NCBI GenBank assembly: GCA_030527085.1
Contig: JAUNBN010000039.1
Span: forward strand, 1 to 9,133
From: Oscillospiraceae bacterium
GTDB lineage: Bacteria; Bacillota; Clostridia; Oscillospirales; Ruminococcaceae
DNA length: 9,133 nt
Reading direction: 5' to 3'
In this document: in pieces, positions 1 through 6,642 of the stretch
Layout of the letters: the number at the start of each line of letters is the position of its first letter
How positions within the stretch are numbered: position 1 is the stretch's first letter
Position numbers and translations under genes: made by a program
The notes under the pieces: model-generated
What the model was told of the DNA's origin: nothing
The model's database searches: none
What the model saw: the letters and a program-made list of their open reading frames with translations, nothing else

Positions 1-1
1 A

Positions 2-1999
2 CACTGGCTCGCGCTCGCGCTTTTGGCGGGCCTTTTGCTGCTGGCCGCAAAATGGATAGAGTTCGACTGCGTGAGGCCCGCCGTCGGCAGGCTGAGCTAC
101 GAGATAGTCTGCGACGACTACGGCGAGGCTTACGCGCTGCAAAGCGGCGAGAGCCTTGTTCAGACGCTTACGATAGAGCCGGGAACGAAGCTCTGCGGGG
201 TGCGTTTTAAGCACACGGCAAGCGGCGGCAGCCTCAGCGGAACCCTGCGCGTCTCGCTTTACGGCGAGGACGGCGCGTTGCTGCGCGACCTCGAACTGGA
301 CGCCTCGCAGCTTAAAGAGGACCACTTTGCAGAGGCGGTCTTTGACGAGGCGCTGGCGGCGCAGGGCTATACCGGGCGCTACAGCCTCGAAATAAGCTTC
401 GATGGCTCATGCGAGGGCGGGCAGTTCGCGCTCTGGCGCTCGAGCGGGCAGAAGGCGGGCTTTGCCGCCGAGGGCGGGACTCTGGTGCTGCAGCTCGCCG
501 TTGACAGAGCGGGAAGCTGGATTACCACAGCCTTTTGGTGCGTCGCGCTTTTCGCGACGGCGGGGCTGATGCTTTGCTATTGGCTGCTCTTTATTAAAAA
601 AGTCAAATTCCACTTGGCGTTTGCTGCGGCGCTGGCGATTTTAGGGCTTACAATGGCGCTTATTCTGCCGCCCATGGGTGCGCCGGACGAGGACGTTCAC
701 TACGCCACGGCCTACGCCTACTCGAACAAATGGCTCGGACAGAGCGCGACAGACAGCGCCGGCTGGGTCATAATGCGCGAGAGCGATGTGCCTAAGCTGA
801 ATCCCGAGGGCGGCATTTCGCGGGACTACGATGTTTTTGCCTACCAACGCGCCTACGACAGCTTGAGAGAGACCGAGGACGGCAAAACAACAACTGTTGA
901 AGAAAGACATGCCTACACCATATTCAAGCCGCTCTACTTCCCGCAGACACTGGGAATCTGGCTCGCGCGCCTCGGCGGTTTTTCCGGCAGCGCCCTGCAG
1001 CTCGCGGGGAGACTTATGAACTTCGCCTTTTACTTTGCGCTCTGCGTGCTGTCTGTAAAGCTCATACCCTTCGGCAAGGCCGCGCTCGCGCTCTGCTGCC
1101 TGCTGCCTATGTCGCTTCAGATAGGCGCAAGCCTCTGCTACGACGCGCCGCTGCTGGGAATGTCCTTCGCTTTTATCTCCCTCTGCCTCAAGCTGGCCTA
1201 CTGCGAGGGCGGCGGCCGCATTTGGGAATACGCCGCTCTGGGCCTTTTGGCGCTGCTGATAGCGCCCAGCAAGGGCATTTATCTGCCGCTCGTGGGCCTG
1301 CTTTTAATCTTCGCGCCCAGCCTCTGGAAGAGCAACCGCAAGGCCGTAACGGCCCTTATCGTTCTGATAGCGGCGGCCGCCGGAGTCTGGTTCGCGGTTA
1401 ACGGCCGCAGCGTGCTTTACGAGATTACCGGTGGGCGCGCCGCCGTTATGGAGCTTACGAACGAACAGCTCGCCCAGACCCTGCCCAACGGCGACGCCGC
1501 TCTGCAATTCTCTCTGGGATATATGCTCGCACGGCCCGGCGAGGTAGCCGTGCTGCTGCTGAGAACGCTGCAGCAGAGCATGCCGCTCTACCTTCAGGGG
1601 CTCATCGGAGGCAGGCTGGGTGAGATAATCCTCGGAGGAGTGGAGATAAGCTGGGCTCTGGTTATCGGCTTTATCGTTCTGCTCCTGCTCTCCTGCGCGA
1701 GCGCGCCCGAGGACAGGCTGGCGCTTCGGGGTTTTTCCCGCGTGCTGACGGCCTTTATCGCGCTCGTCATAACGCTGCTCACGGTGCTTATCTGCATGAC
1801 CTGGACGCCGATAAACTACGCCACGGTTTACGGAATACAGGGCCGCTACCTGCTGCCTGTTCTGCCGCTCGTGCTGCTCTGCCTGCGCTCGGGGTGGCTG
1901 AAGCTCAGCAAAAACAGCGACGACAGGGCGCTCTGCTTCGCGGGCGCGGTGCTGGCCTGGCTCGCGCAGCTCGACGCCTTGTCAATAATAATTAGCTGA
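2..1999 (+). CDS. DUF2142 family polytopic membrane protein (5' end outside window)
   Basis: The reading frame is open from base 2, and the residues before the first possible start (TTG at 23) are hydrophobic. The true start is therefore probably upstream of the window. Numbering from the TTG: a membrane segment at the very N-terminus, a soluble and probably extracytoplasmic domain at about 20-165 with alternating beta-like segments, then about ten or more hydrophobic helices from 168 to the end. Family-like motifs are PPMGAPDEDVHYA (216-228), a LLPMSLQIGASLCYD stretch (360-374) and GIQGRYLLPVLPL (604-616). These match my memory of DUF2142 (PF09913), a family of predicted membrane proteins found near cell-surface polysaccharide genes and resembling GT-C glycosyltransferases in layout. 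The acidic DED after the second or third helix is where GT-C enzymes carry catalytic acids. The enzymatic role is inference. Stop TGA at 1997-1999. It is convergent with mscL. Family assignment is fairly confident, function is not. Confidence 0.85.
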   Translation, partial: HWLALALLAGLLLLAAKWIEFDCVRPAVGRLSYEIVCDDYGEAYALQSGESLVQTLTIEPGTKLCGVRFKHTASGGSLSGTLRVSLYGEDGALLRDLELDASQLKEDHFAEAVFDEALAAQGYTGRYSLEISFDGSCEGGQFALWRSSGQKAGFAAEGGTLVLQLAVDRAGSWITTAFWCVALFATAGLMLCYWLLFIKKVKFHLAFAAALAILGLTMALILPPMGAPDEDVHYATAYAYSNKWLGQSATDSAGWVIMRESDVPKLNPEGGISRDYDVFAYQRAYDSLRETEDGKTTTVEERHAYTIFKPLYFPQTLGIWLARLGGFSGSALQLAGRLMNFAFYFALCVLSVKLIPFGKAALALCCLLPMSLQIGASLCYDAPLLGMSFAFISLCLKLAYCEGGGRIWEYAALGLLALLIAPSKGIYLPLVGLLLIFAPSLWKSNRKAVTALIVLIAAAAGVWFAVNGRSVLYEITGGRAAVMELTNEQLAQTLPNGDAALQFSLGYMLARPGEVAVLLLRTLQQSMPLYLQGLIGGRLGEIILGGVEISWALVIGFIVLLLLSCASAPEDRLALRGFSRVLTAFIALVITLLTVLICMTWTPINYATVYGIQGRYLLPVLPLVLLCLRSGWLKLSKNSDDRALCFAGAVLAWLAQLDALSIIIS

Positions 2000-2032
2000 A
2001 CGCTTGCGCTCAAAAGCCGATTCGCCGAAAGC

Positions 2033-2076
2033 CGCCAAAAAGCGGGTTTCAACGCTGTATTACTCCCGCCTTTGGA
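2033..2076 (-). repeat. Dispersed intergenic repeat, copy A
   Basis: Read on the minus strand, this contains GAAACCCGCTTTTTGG preceded by GGCGGGAGTAATAC, the same order as copies B (2747-2799) and C (5627-5695). It also folds on itself: GCGGG (2042-2046) pairs with CCCGC (2065-2069), flanked by CCAAA/TTTGG. A plus-strand TCCACGCGA box, part of the other tail variant of this family, lies further along at 2130-2138 in the same spacer. Copy boundaries are approximate. Confidence 0.5.
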
Positions 2077-2150
2077 ATATGTCATTTTATCAGGGCATCC
2101 GCACCTGCCGAATGCGGGGAACCGAAGATTCCACGCGAACAAAACACTCC

Positions 2151-2190
2151 AAAAAGAGAGACCGCTTCATTTGTGAAACGCTCTCTCTTT
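2151..2190 (-). terminator. Rho-independent terminator of mscL, probably bidirectional
   Basis: AAAGAGAGA (2153-2161) pairs with TCTCTCTTT (2182-2190). The stem continues inward with two mismatches through CG/CG and TTCA/TGAA to a four-base loop at 2170-2173. On the minus strand it ends in a run of five T (complement of 2151-2155), 34 bases after the mscL stop. On the plus strand it is followed by a pyrimidine-rich TTTGCTCTTT, so it may also stop transcription of the DUF2142 gene. Confidence 0.75.
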
Positions 2191-2223
2191 GCTCTTTGGA
2201 TATTCGGGCTTTAAATCCGGCAC

Positions 2224-2655
2224 TTATTCAGCGGTCTTTTCGGGAGTCAAATCCGAGGTGCACCAGGCGCATTTGACCGCGTCGGCGGGTATGTCGCTCT
2301 TGCAGTAGGGACACTTCTTGCTCTTTGGAGCCGCTTCCTCGCGGGGCAGGAGCTTGTGCCCGGCTTCGCTCAGCCGGTTTACGAGCTTTATAAGCGCAAA
2401 GAGCACGAGGGCCATCAGCAGGAAGTTGATAACGGAGGTCAGAAAGGCTCCGTAGCCTATTCGCACGCCGCCCAGCTCCCAGGCCTGGTTTTCCAGATGC
2501 TCGCTGGCGAAGAGACCCAGCACGGGCGAGATTATGTCGTCTACCAGAGAGTCCACTATTGAGGCGAAAGCGGAGCCGATTATAACGCCGACGGCGAGGT
2601 CTATAACGCTCCCTTTGGAAATGAAGGATTTAAACTCTGCGAAAAACTTCTTCAT
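2224..2655 (-). CDS. mscL: Large-conductance mechanosensitive channel MscL with C-terminal zinc ribbon
   Basis: 143 residues. MscL forms a homopentameric pore in the cytoplasmic membrane that opens under membrane tension and releases solutes during hypo-osmotic shock. The N-terminus MKKFFAEFKSFISKG is the amphipathic helix typical of the family. TM1 covers about 17-45 with the conserved run GSVIDLAVGVIIGSAF, a periplasmic loop about 50-68, and TM2 about 69-95. The usual cytoplasmic helix is replaced or extended by a four-cysteine module, CPYC at 115-118 and CAWC at 129-132, spaced like a rubredoxin-type zinc ribbon. E. coli MscL is about 136 residues and lacks it. Related tails occur, as far as I recall, in other Gram-positive MscLs. 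The start is ATG at 2655. The ribosome site is weak (AGAGAG about 10 bases upstream), but a consensus promoter fits this start. The gene is monocistronic, divergent from eno. Confidence 0.95.
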   Translation of the reverse strand: MKKFFAEFKSFISKGSVIDLAVGVIIGSAFASIVDSLVDDIISPVLGLFASEHLENQAWELGGVRIGYGAFLTSVINFLLMALVLFALIKLVNRLSEAGHKLLPREEAAPKSKKCPYCKSDIPADAVKCAWCTSDLTPEKTAE

Positions 2656-2684
2656 AAGACCGGCTCTCTAAAAATATTTTCGAC

Positions 2685-2714
2685 ATTATAGAGCCGAAGT
2701 GCGTGTTCTGTCAA
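2685..2714 (-). promoter_or_regulatory. Vegetative sigma-A type promoter of mscL
   Basis: On the minus strand there is a perfect -35 TTGACA (2714-2709), an 18-base spacer and a perfect -10 TATAAT (2690-2685). Transcription should begin near 2678, giving a leader of about 22 bases before the mscL ATG at 2655. Confidence 0.85.
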
Positions 2715-2746
2715 ACGAGGGCACGTCGTTGCGCGCTTTCTTAATT

Positions 2747-2799
2747 GTACTCCCCCGCCTTCGGCGGGGGAGTACGGTATAAACCCGCTTATGGTCCGT
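2747..2799 (+). repeat. Dispersed intergenic repeat, copy B (best preserved)
   Basis: The first module is a perfect 13-bp inverted repeat: GTACTCCCCCGCC at 2747-2759, loop TTC, complement at 2763-2775. The second module follows at once: ACGG (2774-2777), a loop containing TATAAACCCGCTTATGG, then CCGT (2796-2799). Copies A, C and D2 keep the same order. There is no T-run after either stem and each flanking gene has its own signals, so it does not look like an ordinary terminator. Confidence 0.65.
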
Positions 2800-2855
2800 T
2801 CCCGGCGGCACGAGAGTGCCTCGTCTGCGTAAAAATTCCTGTATACCACGGCTTT

Positions 2856-2885
2856 TTGCAATAAAAAGCTCTTAGGGTATTGCAA
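2856..2885. promoter_or_regulatory. Inverted repeat (possible operator) over the eno -35 box
   Basis: TTGCAATA at 2856-2863 is mirrored by TATTGCAA at 2878-2885. The half-sites start 22 bases apart, about two helical turns. The right half-site contains the proposed eno -35 box (TTGCAA, 2880-2885). That layout would suit a dimeric repressor acting on eno. I cannot match it to a known regulator site. Confidence 0.4.
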
Positions 2886-2908
2886 TAGCGGGAGCAATTC
2901 GATAAAAT
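2880..2908 (+). promoter_or_regulatory. Probable eno promoter
   Basis: A -35 TTGCAA (2880-2885), exactly 17 bases, then -10 TAAAAT (2903-2908). Transcription would start near 2915 and give a leader of about 70 bases holding the hairpins at 2924-2952 and the eno ribosome binding site. Confidence 0.65.
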
Positions 2909-2923
2909 TATATCAAACGTAGC

Positions 2924-2952
2924 CGCGGTTCGTAAGAACCGCGTTCTTACGG
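2924..2952 (+). promoter_or_regulatory. Two mutually exclusive hairpins in the eno leader
   Basis: Hairpin 1 pairs CGCGGTTC (2924-2931) with GAACCGCG (2936-2943) around a GTAA loop, a GNRA-type tetraloop. Hairpin 2 pairs CGTAAGAA (2931-2938) with TTCTTACG (2944-2951) around CCGCG. Both stems have 8 perfect pairs and share 2931-2943, so only one can form at a time. Neither is followed by a U-run. The ribosome binding site at 2972-2977 lies downstream of both. Confidence 0.45.
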
Positions 2953-2983
2953 AATAGTCAGGGTGTTTTCGAAAGGAAAAACA

Positions 2984-4276
2984 ATGAATTACTTTGAGAT
3001 CGAAGCTGTAATCGGACGTGAAATAATCGATTCCCGCGGCAACCCCACCGTTGAGGCAGAGGTTCGCCTGGTAGACGGAACCGTCGCCACCGGAGCGGCC
3101 CCCAGCGGCGCCTCCACCGGCGAGTTCGAGGCACTGGAGCTGCGCGACGGAGACAAGAGCCGTTTCGGCGGCAAGGGCGTTTCCAAGGCCGTTGAGAACA
3201 TCAACACCGTTATAAACGAGCTGCTCACCGGCGTTGACGCCTCCGACACCTACCTGGTAGATTCCCTCATGCTCGAGGCCGACGGCACCAAGGACAAATC
3301 CAAGCTGGGCGCGAACGCCATTCTGGCCGTTTCCATCGCCTGCGCGCGCGCGGCGGCCTATTCGCTCGGAATACCCCTCTACCGCTTTTTGGGCGGCGTG
3401 AACGGAAACCGCCTGCCCGTGCCGATGATGAACATCTTAAACGGCGGCGCGCACGCGGCCAACACCGTTGACGTTCAGGAGTTCATGGTAATGCCCGTTG
3501 GAGCCGAGAGCTTTAAGGAAGGCCTGCGCCAGTGCACCGAGGTCTTCCACGCGCTCGCGGCCATACTCAAGAGCAGGGGCCTTGCGACCTCTGTGGGCGA
3601 CGAGGGCGGCTTCGCCCCCGACCTCGCCAGCGACGAAGACGCGATAAAGGTCATTCTCGAAGCCATAGAGAAGGCCGGCTATAAGCCCGGAGAGGACTTT
3701 GTTCTCGCCATGGACGCCGCCGCCAGCGAGTGGAAGAGCGGCGAGAAGGGCAAGTATCACCTGCCCAAGGCCGGAACGGACTACACTTCCGCCGAGCTTA
3801 TTGCGCACTGGAAGAGCCTCTGCGACAAATACCCCATCTACTCCATCGAGGATGGCCTCGACGAAGAGGACTGGGAGGGCTGGAAGCTCATGACAGAGGA
3901 GCTGGGCGACAGGATACAGCTCGTGGGCGACGACCTCTTTGTCACCAACACCGAGCGCCTCAAGAAGGGCATAGAGCTCGGCTGCGGAAACTCCATCCTT
4001 ATTAAGCTCAACCAGATAGGCAGCGTCTCCGAGACGCTCGAGGCGATAAAGATGGCCCACAAGGCCGGCTACACCGCCGTTACCTCCCATCGCTCCGGCG
4101 AGACCGAGGACACCACCATTGCCGACCTCGCCGTGGCCCTCAACACCTGCCAGATAAAGACCGGCGCGCCCAGCCGCAGCGAGCGCGTTGCGAAGTACAA
4201 CCAGCTGCTCAGAATCGAGGAAGGTCTCGGCGCGAGCGCCGTATATCCCGGCTTCAAGGCCTTTAACGTAAAGTAA
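2984..4276 (+). CDS. eno: Enolase (phosphopyruvate hydratase)
   Basis: 430 residues, the normal bacterial length. Enolase converts 2-phosphoglycerate to phosphoenolpyruvate in glycolysis and the reverse in gluconeogenesis; it is cytoplasmic and Mg2+-dependent. All key residues by family comparison are present: metal ligands D244 (in AMDAAASEW), E289 (in SIEDGLDEEDW) and D316 (in LVGDDLFVTN); catalytic E207 (in VGDEGGFAP) and K341 (in ILIKLNQIGS); substrate-binding SHRSGETED and K392 (in KTGAPSRSE). The N-terminal domain opens with the typical REIIDSRGNPTVE. The start is ATG 2984, with AAAGGA at 2972-2977 about six bases upstream. An in-frame GTG at 2963 would add seven residues and put the ribosome site inside the gene. 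In many Firmicutes eno closes the gap-pgk-tpi-pgm operon; here it stands alone with its own promoter and terminator. Confidence 0.98.
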   Translation: MNYFEIEAVIGREIIDSRGNPTVEAEVRLVDGTVATGAAPSGASTGEFEALELRDGDKSRFGGKGVSKAVENINTVINELLTGVDASDTYLVDSLMLEADGTKDKSKLGANAILAVSIACARAAAYSLGIPLYRFLGGVNGNRLPVPMMNILNGGAHAANTVDVQEFMVMPVGAESFKEGLRQCTEVFHALAAILKSRGLATSVGDEGGFAPDLASDEDAIKVILEAIEKAGYKPGEDFVLAMDAAASEWKSGEKGKYHLPKAGTDYTSAELIAHWKSLCDKYPIYSIEDGLDEEDWEGWKLMTEELGDRIQLVGDDLFVTNTERLKKGIELGCGNSILIKLNQIGSVSETLEAIKMAHKAGYTAVTSHRSGETEDTTIADLAVALNTCQIKTGAPSRSERVAKYNQLLRIEEGLGASAVYPGFKAFNVK

Positions 4277-4298
4277 GAATACAGGCAATAAAACGCCG

Positions 4299-4330
4299 AA
4301 CGCCGTCCTCAATTGAGGGCGGCGTTTTTT
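4299..4330 (+). terminator. Rho-independent terminator of eno
   Basis: A 12-bp stem: AACGCCGTCCTC (4299-4310), loop AATT, right arm 4315-4326, with one G-T wobble. It is followed by a six-T run at 4325-4330 and begins 22 bases after the eno stop. On the minus strand the same hairpin lies just past the spoIVB stop and is followed by a short interrupted T-rich stretch, so it may serve both convergent genes. Confidence 0.9.
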
Positions 4331-4350
4331 CGGAGTTTTCGCCGGCTGTC

Positions 4351-5586
4351 TCAGCCTGCCAGCGCCTGTTTCTCGAGCTCGCCTGCGGCCGCGAGCATGT
4401 TCTCAATAAATATTCCGTAGCCGCGCGTGGGGTCGTTTAAGAATACATGTGTAACCGCTCCTATTATGCAGCCGTTCTGGATAATGGGGCTGCCGGACAT
4501 GCCCTGCACTATGCCGCCCGTGAGCTCCAAAAGCTCTTCGTCGGTGACGCGCAGCACGATGTTCTTGCTCGGCTGCGCGCCGCTCAAGTTGATGGACTCT
4601 ATCTCGATATCGTAGTAGGCGGGGCCGCCGCCGTCCACCGTGCAGAGTATCATGGCCTTTCCGCTTATTATATCCTGCTTGTAGGCCGCGGGCAGAGCCG
4701 CGCCGAAGCTCGTCTCCTCGGCGAGCAGCCGCCCGTAGACTCCGCTTTGGCAGTTGTACTCAAGAGTGGCGAGGGGCTCGCCTCGCGAAAAGGCGCCTTT
4801 GAGCTCGCCCGCCGCGCCGCTTTGGCCCTTTACTACGCCTGTGACGCTTACTGGGACCAGCTCGCCGCTCGACAGCGGCATTATAACTCCGGTGTCGGTG
4901 TCTGTAACGCCGTGGCCCAGACCGGCCAGCACGCCCGTCTCCTCGCAGAAGAAGGTGACGGTGCCTATGCCGGCTGAGGAGTCGCGCACCCACATTCCGG
5001 CCTTGTAGCCCGTGCCGTCGGCTGCGGGGGCGGGCTTGAGCCAGGCCGTTGCCGTCTCTCCCTCCCGGCTGTACTCGACCTTGAGCGCGCGGCCGCCGCC
5101 GGCCTCTACCACCGCCGCGAGCTTGGAATTGCCGTCTATGAGAACGCCGTCAACTCTCGATATCACGTCTCCGAGCTTCAGGCCCGCTTCCTCGGCAGGG
5201 CTGAGGCTCACGCCCGCGGAGCGCACCTTTGAAAAACCGACGACCACAACACCCTCGGTGAACATCTTTACCCCAAAGGTCATGCCGCCGGGCTTGAGCC
5301 AGATTCTGCCCGTTTGAATGACGCGGACGCTTTTGAGCGGCAGCGTTCCGAGCAGCATGAGAGTGGCGTTATAGGAGCTCCCCGAACCCTCCCCGGAGGA
5401 GGAGACTTCGGCGAGCTGCGGAACGGAGCGCCGCGCGGTAAGCAGGCCGCCCGCGAAGGAAAAGCTCTCGCCCTCGCTCACATAGACAAATTCCGGCAGA
5501 TAGGTATCGCCGGCTATGCCGTAGGCCAGGCCCAGCGCCAGCGCGAATAGACAGAAAATCGCCGCCGGTTTTAAGAATTTACGCAA
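4351..5586 (-). CDS. spoIVB: SpoIVB, sporulation signalling serine peptidase (family S55)
   Basis: 411 residues from a TTG at 5586; B. subtilis SpoIVB has about 426. In B. subtilis it is made in the forespore, secreted into the intermembrane space, and cleaves SpoIVFA so that SpoIVFB can activate pro-sigma-K in the mother cell. Seen here: a single N-terminal membrane anchor (about 5-25), a PDZ domain (about 110-185, with LSPAEEAGLKLGDVISRVDG) and an S55 peptidase domain (about 195-400). The triad inferred by comparison with B. subtilis is H225 in GLGHGV, D349 in RVTDEEL and S364 in QGMSGSP. The TTG is chosen because GGGGTG precedes it by six bases and the anchor follows directly. A GTG at 5595 is an alternative. 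An upstream ATG at 5751 would add 55 residues encoded by repeat copy C and is unlikely. The usual neighbours recN and spo0A are absent. I found no convincing sigma-F or sigma-G promoter. Confidence 0.93.
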   Translation of the reverse strand: MRKFLKPAAIFCLFALALGLAYGIAGDTYLPEFVYVSEGESFSFAGGLLTARRSVPQLAEVSSSGEGSGSSYNATLMLLGTLPLKSVRVIQTGRIWLKPGGMTFGVKMFTEGVVVVGFSKVRSAGVSLSPAEEAGLKLGDVISRVDGVLIDGNSKLAAVVEAGGGRALKVEYSREGETATAWLKPAPAADGTGYKAGMWVRDSSAGIGTVTFFCEETGVLAGLGHGVTDTDTGVIMPLSSGELVPVSVTGVVKGQSGAAGELKGAFSRGEPLATLEYNCQSGVYGRLLAEETSFGAALPAAYKQDIISGKAMILCTVDGGGPAYYDIEIESINLSGAQPSKNIVLRVTDEELLELTGGIVQGMSGSPIIQNGCIIGAVTHVFLNDPTRGYGIFIENMLAAAGELEKQALAG

Positions 5587-5626
5587 AAAACACACCCCGT
5601 TTCTGACAACGGAAGTGCCCCTGCTG

Positions 5627-5695
5627 CGTGTTATTCCTGCTCTATCCCCCGCCGAAGGCGAGAAATGTGGCATAGAACCCGCTTTTGGGCCACTC
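5627..5695 (+). repeat. Dispersed intergenic repeat, copy C
   Basis: It aligns with copy B over about 50 bases: CCCCCGCC, a GAA loop in place of TTC, GGCG, then a tail with AGAACCCGCTTTTGGG. The left hairpin has decayed. The second stem is intact, GTGGC (5667-5671) with GCCAC (5689-5693). In copy B the same position is ACGG/CCGT, so two base pairs differ with pairing kept. It lies between spoIVB and the PHP hydrolase gene and produces the spurious N-terminal extension of spoIVB. Confidence 0.55.
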
Positions 5696-5770
5696 CTCTG
5701 CAAACTAGTGTTGACAGAAAGGGGTGCGTTTATTAAGTCTGAATATTCCAAATCGGAAAAGGACGGCTCA

Positions 5771-5801
5771 GGCGGGAAAGCCGCCGCGGGAGCGGCCCGC
5801 C
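5771..5801 (-). terminator. GC-rich nested hairpin, weak terminator candidate for the PHP gene
   Basis: GGCGGG (5771-5776) pairs with CCCGCC (5796-5801). Inside, CCGC (5784-5787) pairs with GCGG (5792-5795) around GGGA. On the minus strand it lies about 45 bases past the stop of the PHP gene and is followed, about eight bases later, by a TCCTTTTCC tract. There is no clean T-run next to the stem, so termination is only a possibility. Confidence 0.35.
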
Positions 5802-5846
5802 AGAGCGTATTTCTACTGCGGTTTACCGCCCTTTGGCTTCGAAAGG

Positions 5847-6635
5847 CTAGCGCAGAAAGCGCGGGCGGTCTATTCTTTTTAAGCCGAGCTTTTTAATGTG
5901 CGCCAGTGCCGCGGAATAGAGCTCCGCGGCGCGCGGGCCGCAAAGGCGGCGGCTGTCGTGCGCGTCGCAGCCAATTATGCAAACGCAGCCGCAGTCCGCG
6001 GCTATCTGCCAGAATTTGGGGTGGGGGAAGCCCTCGCCGCCGCCCTCGTGGTAGGAGCCGGAGATGTTGTATTCAAGCGGCAGGCCAAGTCTTGCGGCCT
6101 TCTCGCAAATTTTGCGGCTGGCCTTTTCGCAGTGGCTGTCAAATTCGGGGTAGGCGCGCATGAAGAGGTCGGGGTGAGCCATAAAGCTGTAATGCGGCGT
6201 CTCCATTCCTTTAAGCGCGCTCTCAAGATAGAGCCCGAGCATTTCGGGGGTGCTCACGCAGTGGCCGAAGAAGTCGCAGACCTCGTCGTCGGGGAAGTTG
6301 TGATTGCCGAAGAAGGCGTAATCGGCCTGCGTTTCCTCGAGCATATCGCGTATCCAGTCCATATACTCGGGGAAGTATTCGCACTCAAAGCCGACTCTGA
6401 TCTCTATCTTGTCCGCGTAGCGAGCCTTGAGCTCCCTTACGCTTTCGAGGTAGTCCTCGAGCAGAAAGAGATCCATGCGGTAGGGAGACCTGAAGCCGCT
6501 CTTGTAGGGCAGCGGGCAGTGCTCGGAAAAGCCCAGTTCGTCAAAGCCGCCGTCAAGGGCGGCCTTAACATATCTTTCGTCGGAGCCTACGGCGTGTTTG
6601 CAGCGGTAGGTATGGGTATGGTAATTGGTTTTCAT
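5847..6635 (-). CDS. PHP-domain phosphatase, histidinol-phosphatase (HisJ/HisK) type
   Basis: 262 residues, the usual length for the PHP-type histidinol-phosphatase family, which dephosphorylates L-histidinol phosphate in histidine synthesis in Firmicutes. Metal-binding motifs stand in the expected order: H6-x-H8 in NYHTHTYRCKHA, H39 in GFSEHCPLP, E84 (and E86) in GFECEYFPE, H112 in GNHNF, H154 in MAHPDLF, and D224-x-H226 in GCDAHDSRR. These would hold a two- or three-metal centre in a distorted TIM barrel. No other histidine gene is in the window, so a different phosphate ester could be the substrate; the fold is certain, the substrate is not. The start is ATG 6635, directly before the conserved first HxH motif. 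An in-frame extension to 6884 runs through repeats and is rejected. No ribosome binding site stands at the normal distance: AAGGTG is 14 bases away. Confidence 0.9.
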   Translation of the reverse strand: MKTNYHTHTYRCKHAVGSDERYVKAALDGGFDELGFSEHCPLPYKSGFRSPYRMDLFLLEDYLESVRELKARYADKIEIRVGFECEYFPEYMDWIRDMLEETQADYAFFGNHNFPDDEVCDFFGHCVSTPEMLGLYLESALKGMETPHYSFMAHPDLFMRAYPEFDSHCEKASRKICEKAARLGLPLEYNISGSYHEGGGEGFPHPKFWQIAADCGCVCIIGCDAHDSRRLCGPRAAELYSAALAHIKKLGLKRIDRPRFLR

Positions 6636-6642
6636 AGCCGAA

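Larger units (their letters stand above)
2656..2983. other. mscL-eno divergent spacer
   Basis: This 328-base gene-free stretch holds, from left to right: the mscL promoter on the minus strand, repeat copy B with a perfect 13-bp hairpin, an inverted repeat overlapping the eno -35 box, the eno promoter, and alternative hairpins in the eno leader. An 81-codon minus-strand frame across most of it (2652-2897) would run through the mscL promoter and the repeat, and resembles no protein I know. I treat it as non-coding. Confidence 0.7.

Noticed and set aside
2747..2775. Perfect 13-bp hairpin as a terminator
   Set aside because: No T-run follows on either strand, and it lies upstream of both divergent promoters, so no transcript from this window would need to end there.
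2652..2897. Minus-strand frame of 81 codons in the mscL-eno spacer
   Set aside because: It crosses the consensus mscL promoter and encodes the perfect hairpin of repeat copy B. No ribosome site or protein similarity is evident.
3437..4312. Long minus-strand open frame (291 codons) opposite eno
   Set aside because: It lies wholly over the enolase gene and its terminator in a high-GC frame. Its sequence is low-complexity (A, L, V, G-rich) with no recognisable domain, so it is a shadow of eno codon bias.
5711..5739. TTGACA on the plus strand between spoIVB and the PHP gene as a promoter
   Set aside because: At 17 bases the hexamer is TAAGTC, a poor -10, and no plus-strand gene follows for over 1 kb.
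5587..5751. In-frame N-terminal extension of spoIVB to an ATG at 5751
   Set aside because: The extra 55 residues are encoded by repeat copy C, and would put a hydrophilic stretch before the membrane anchor that normally begins the protein.
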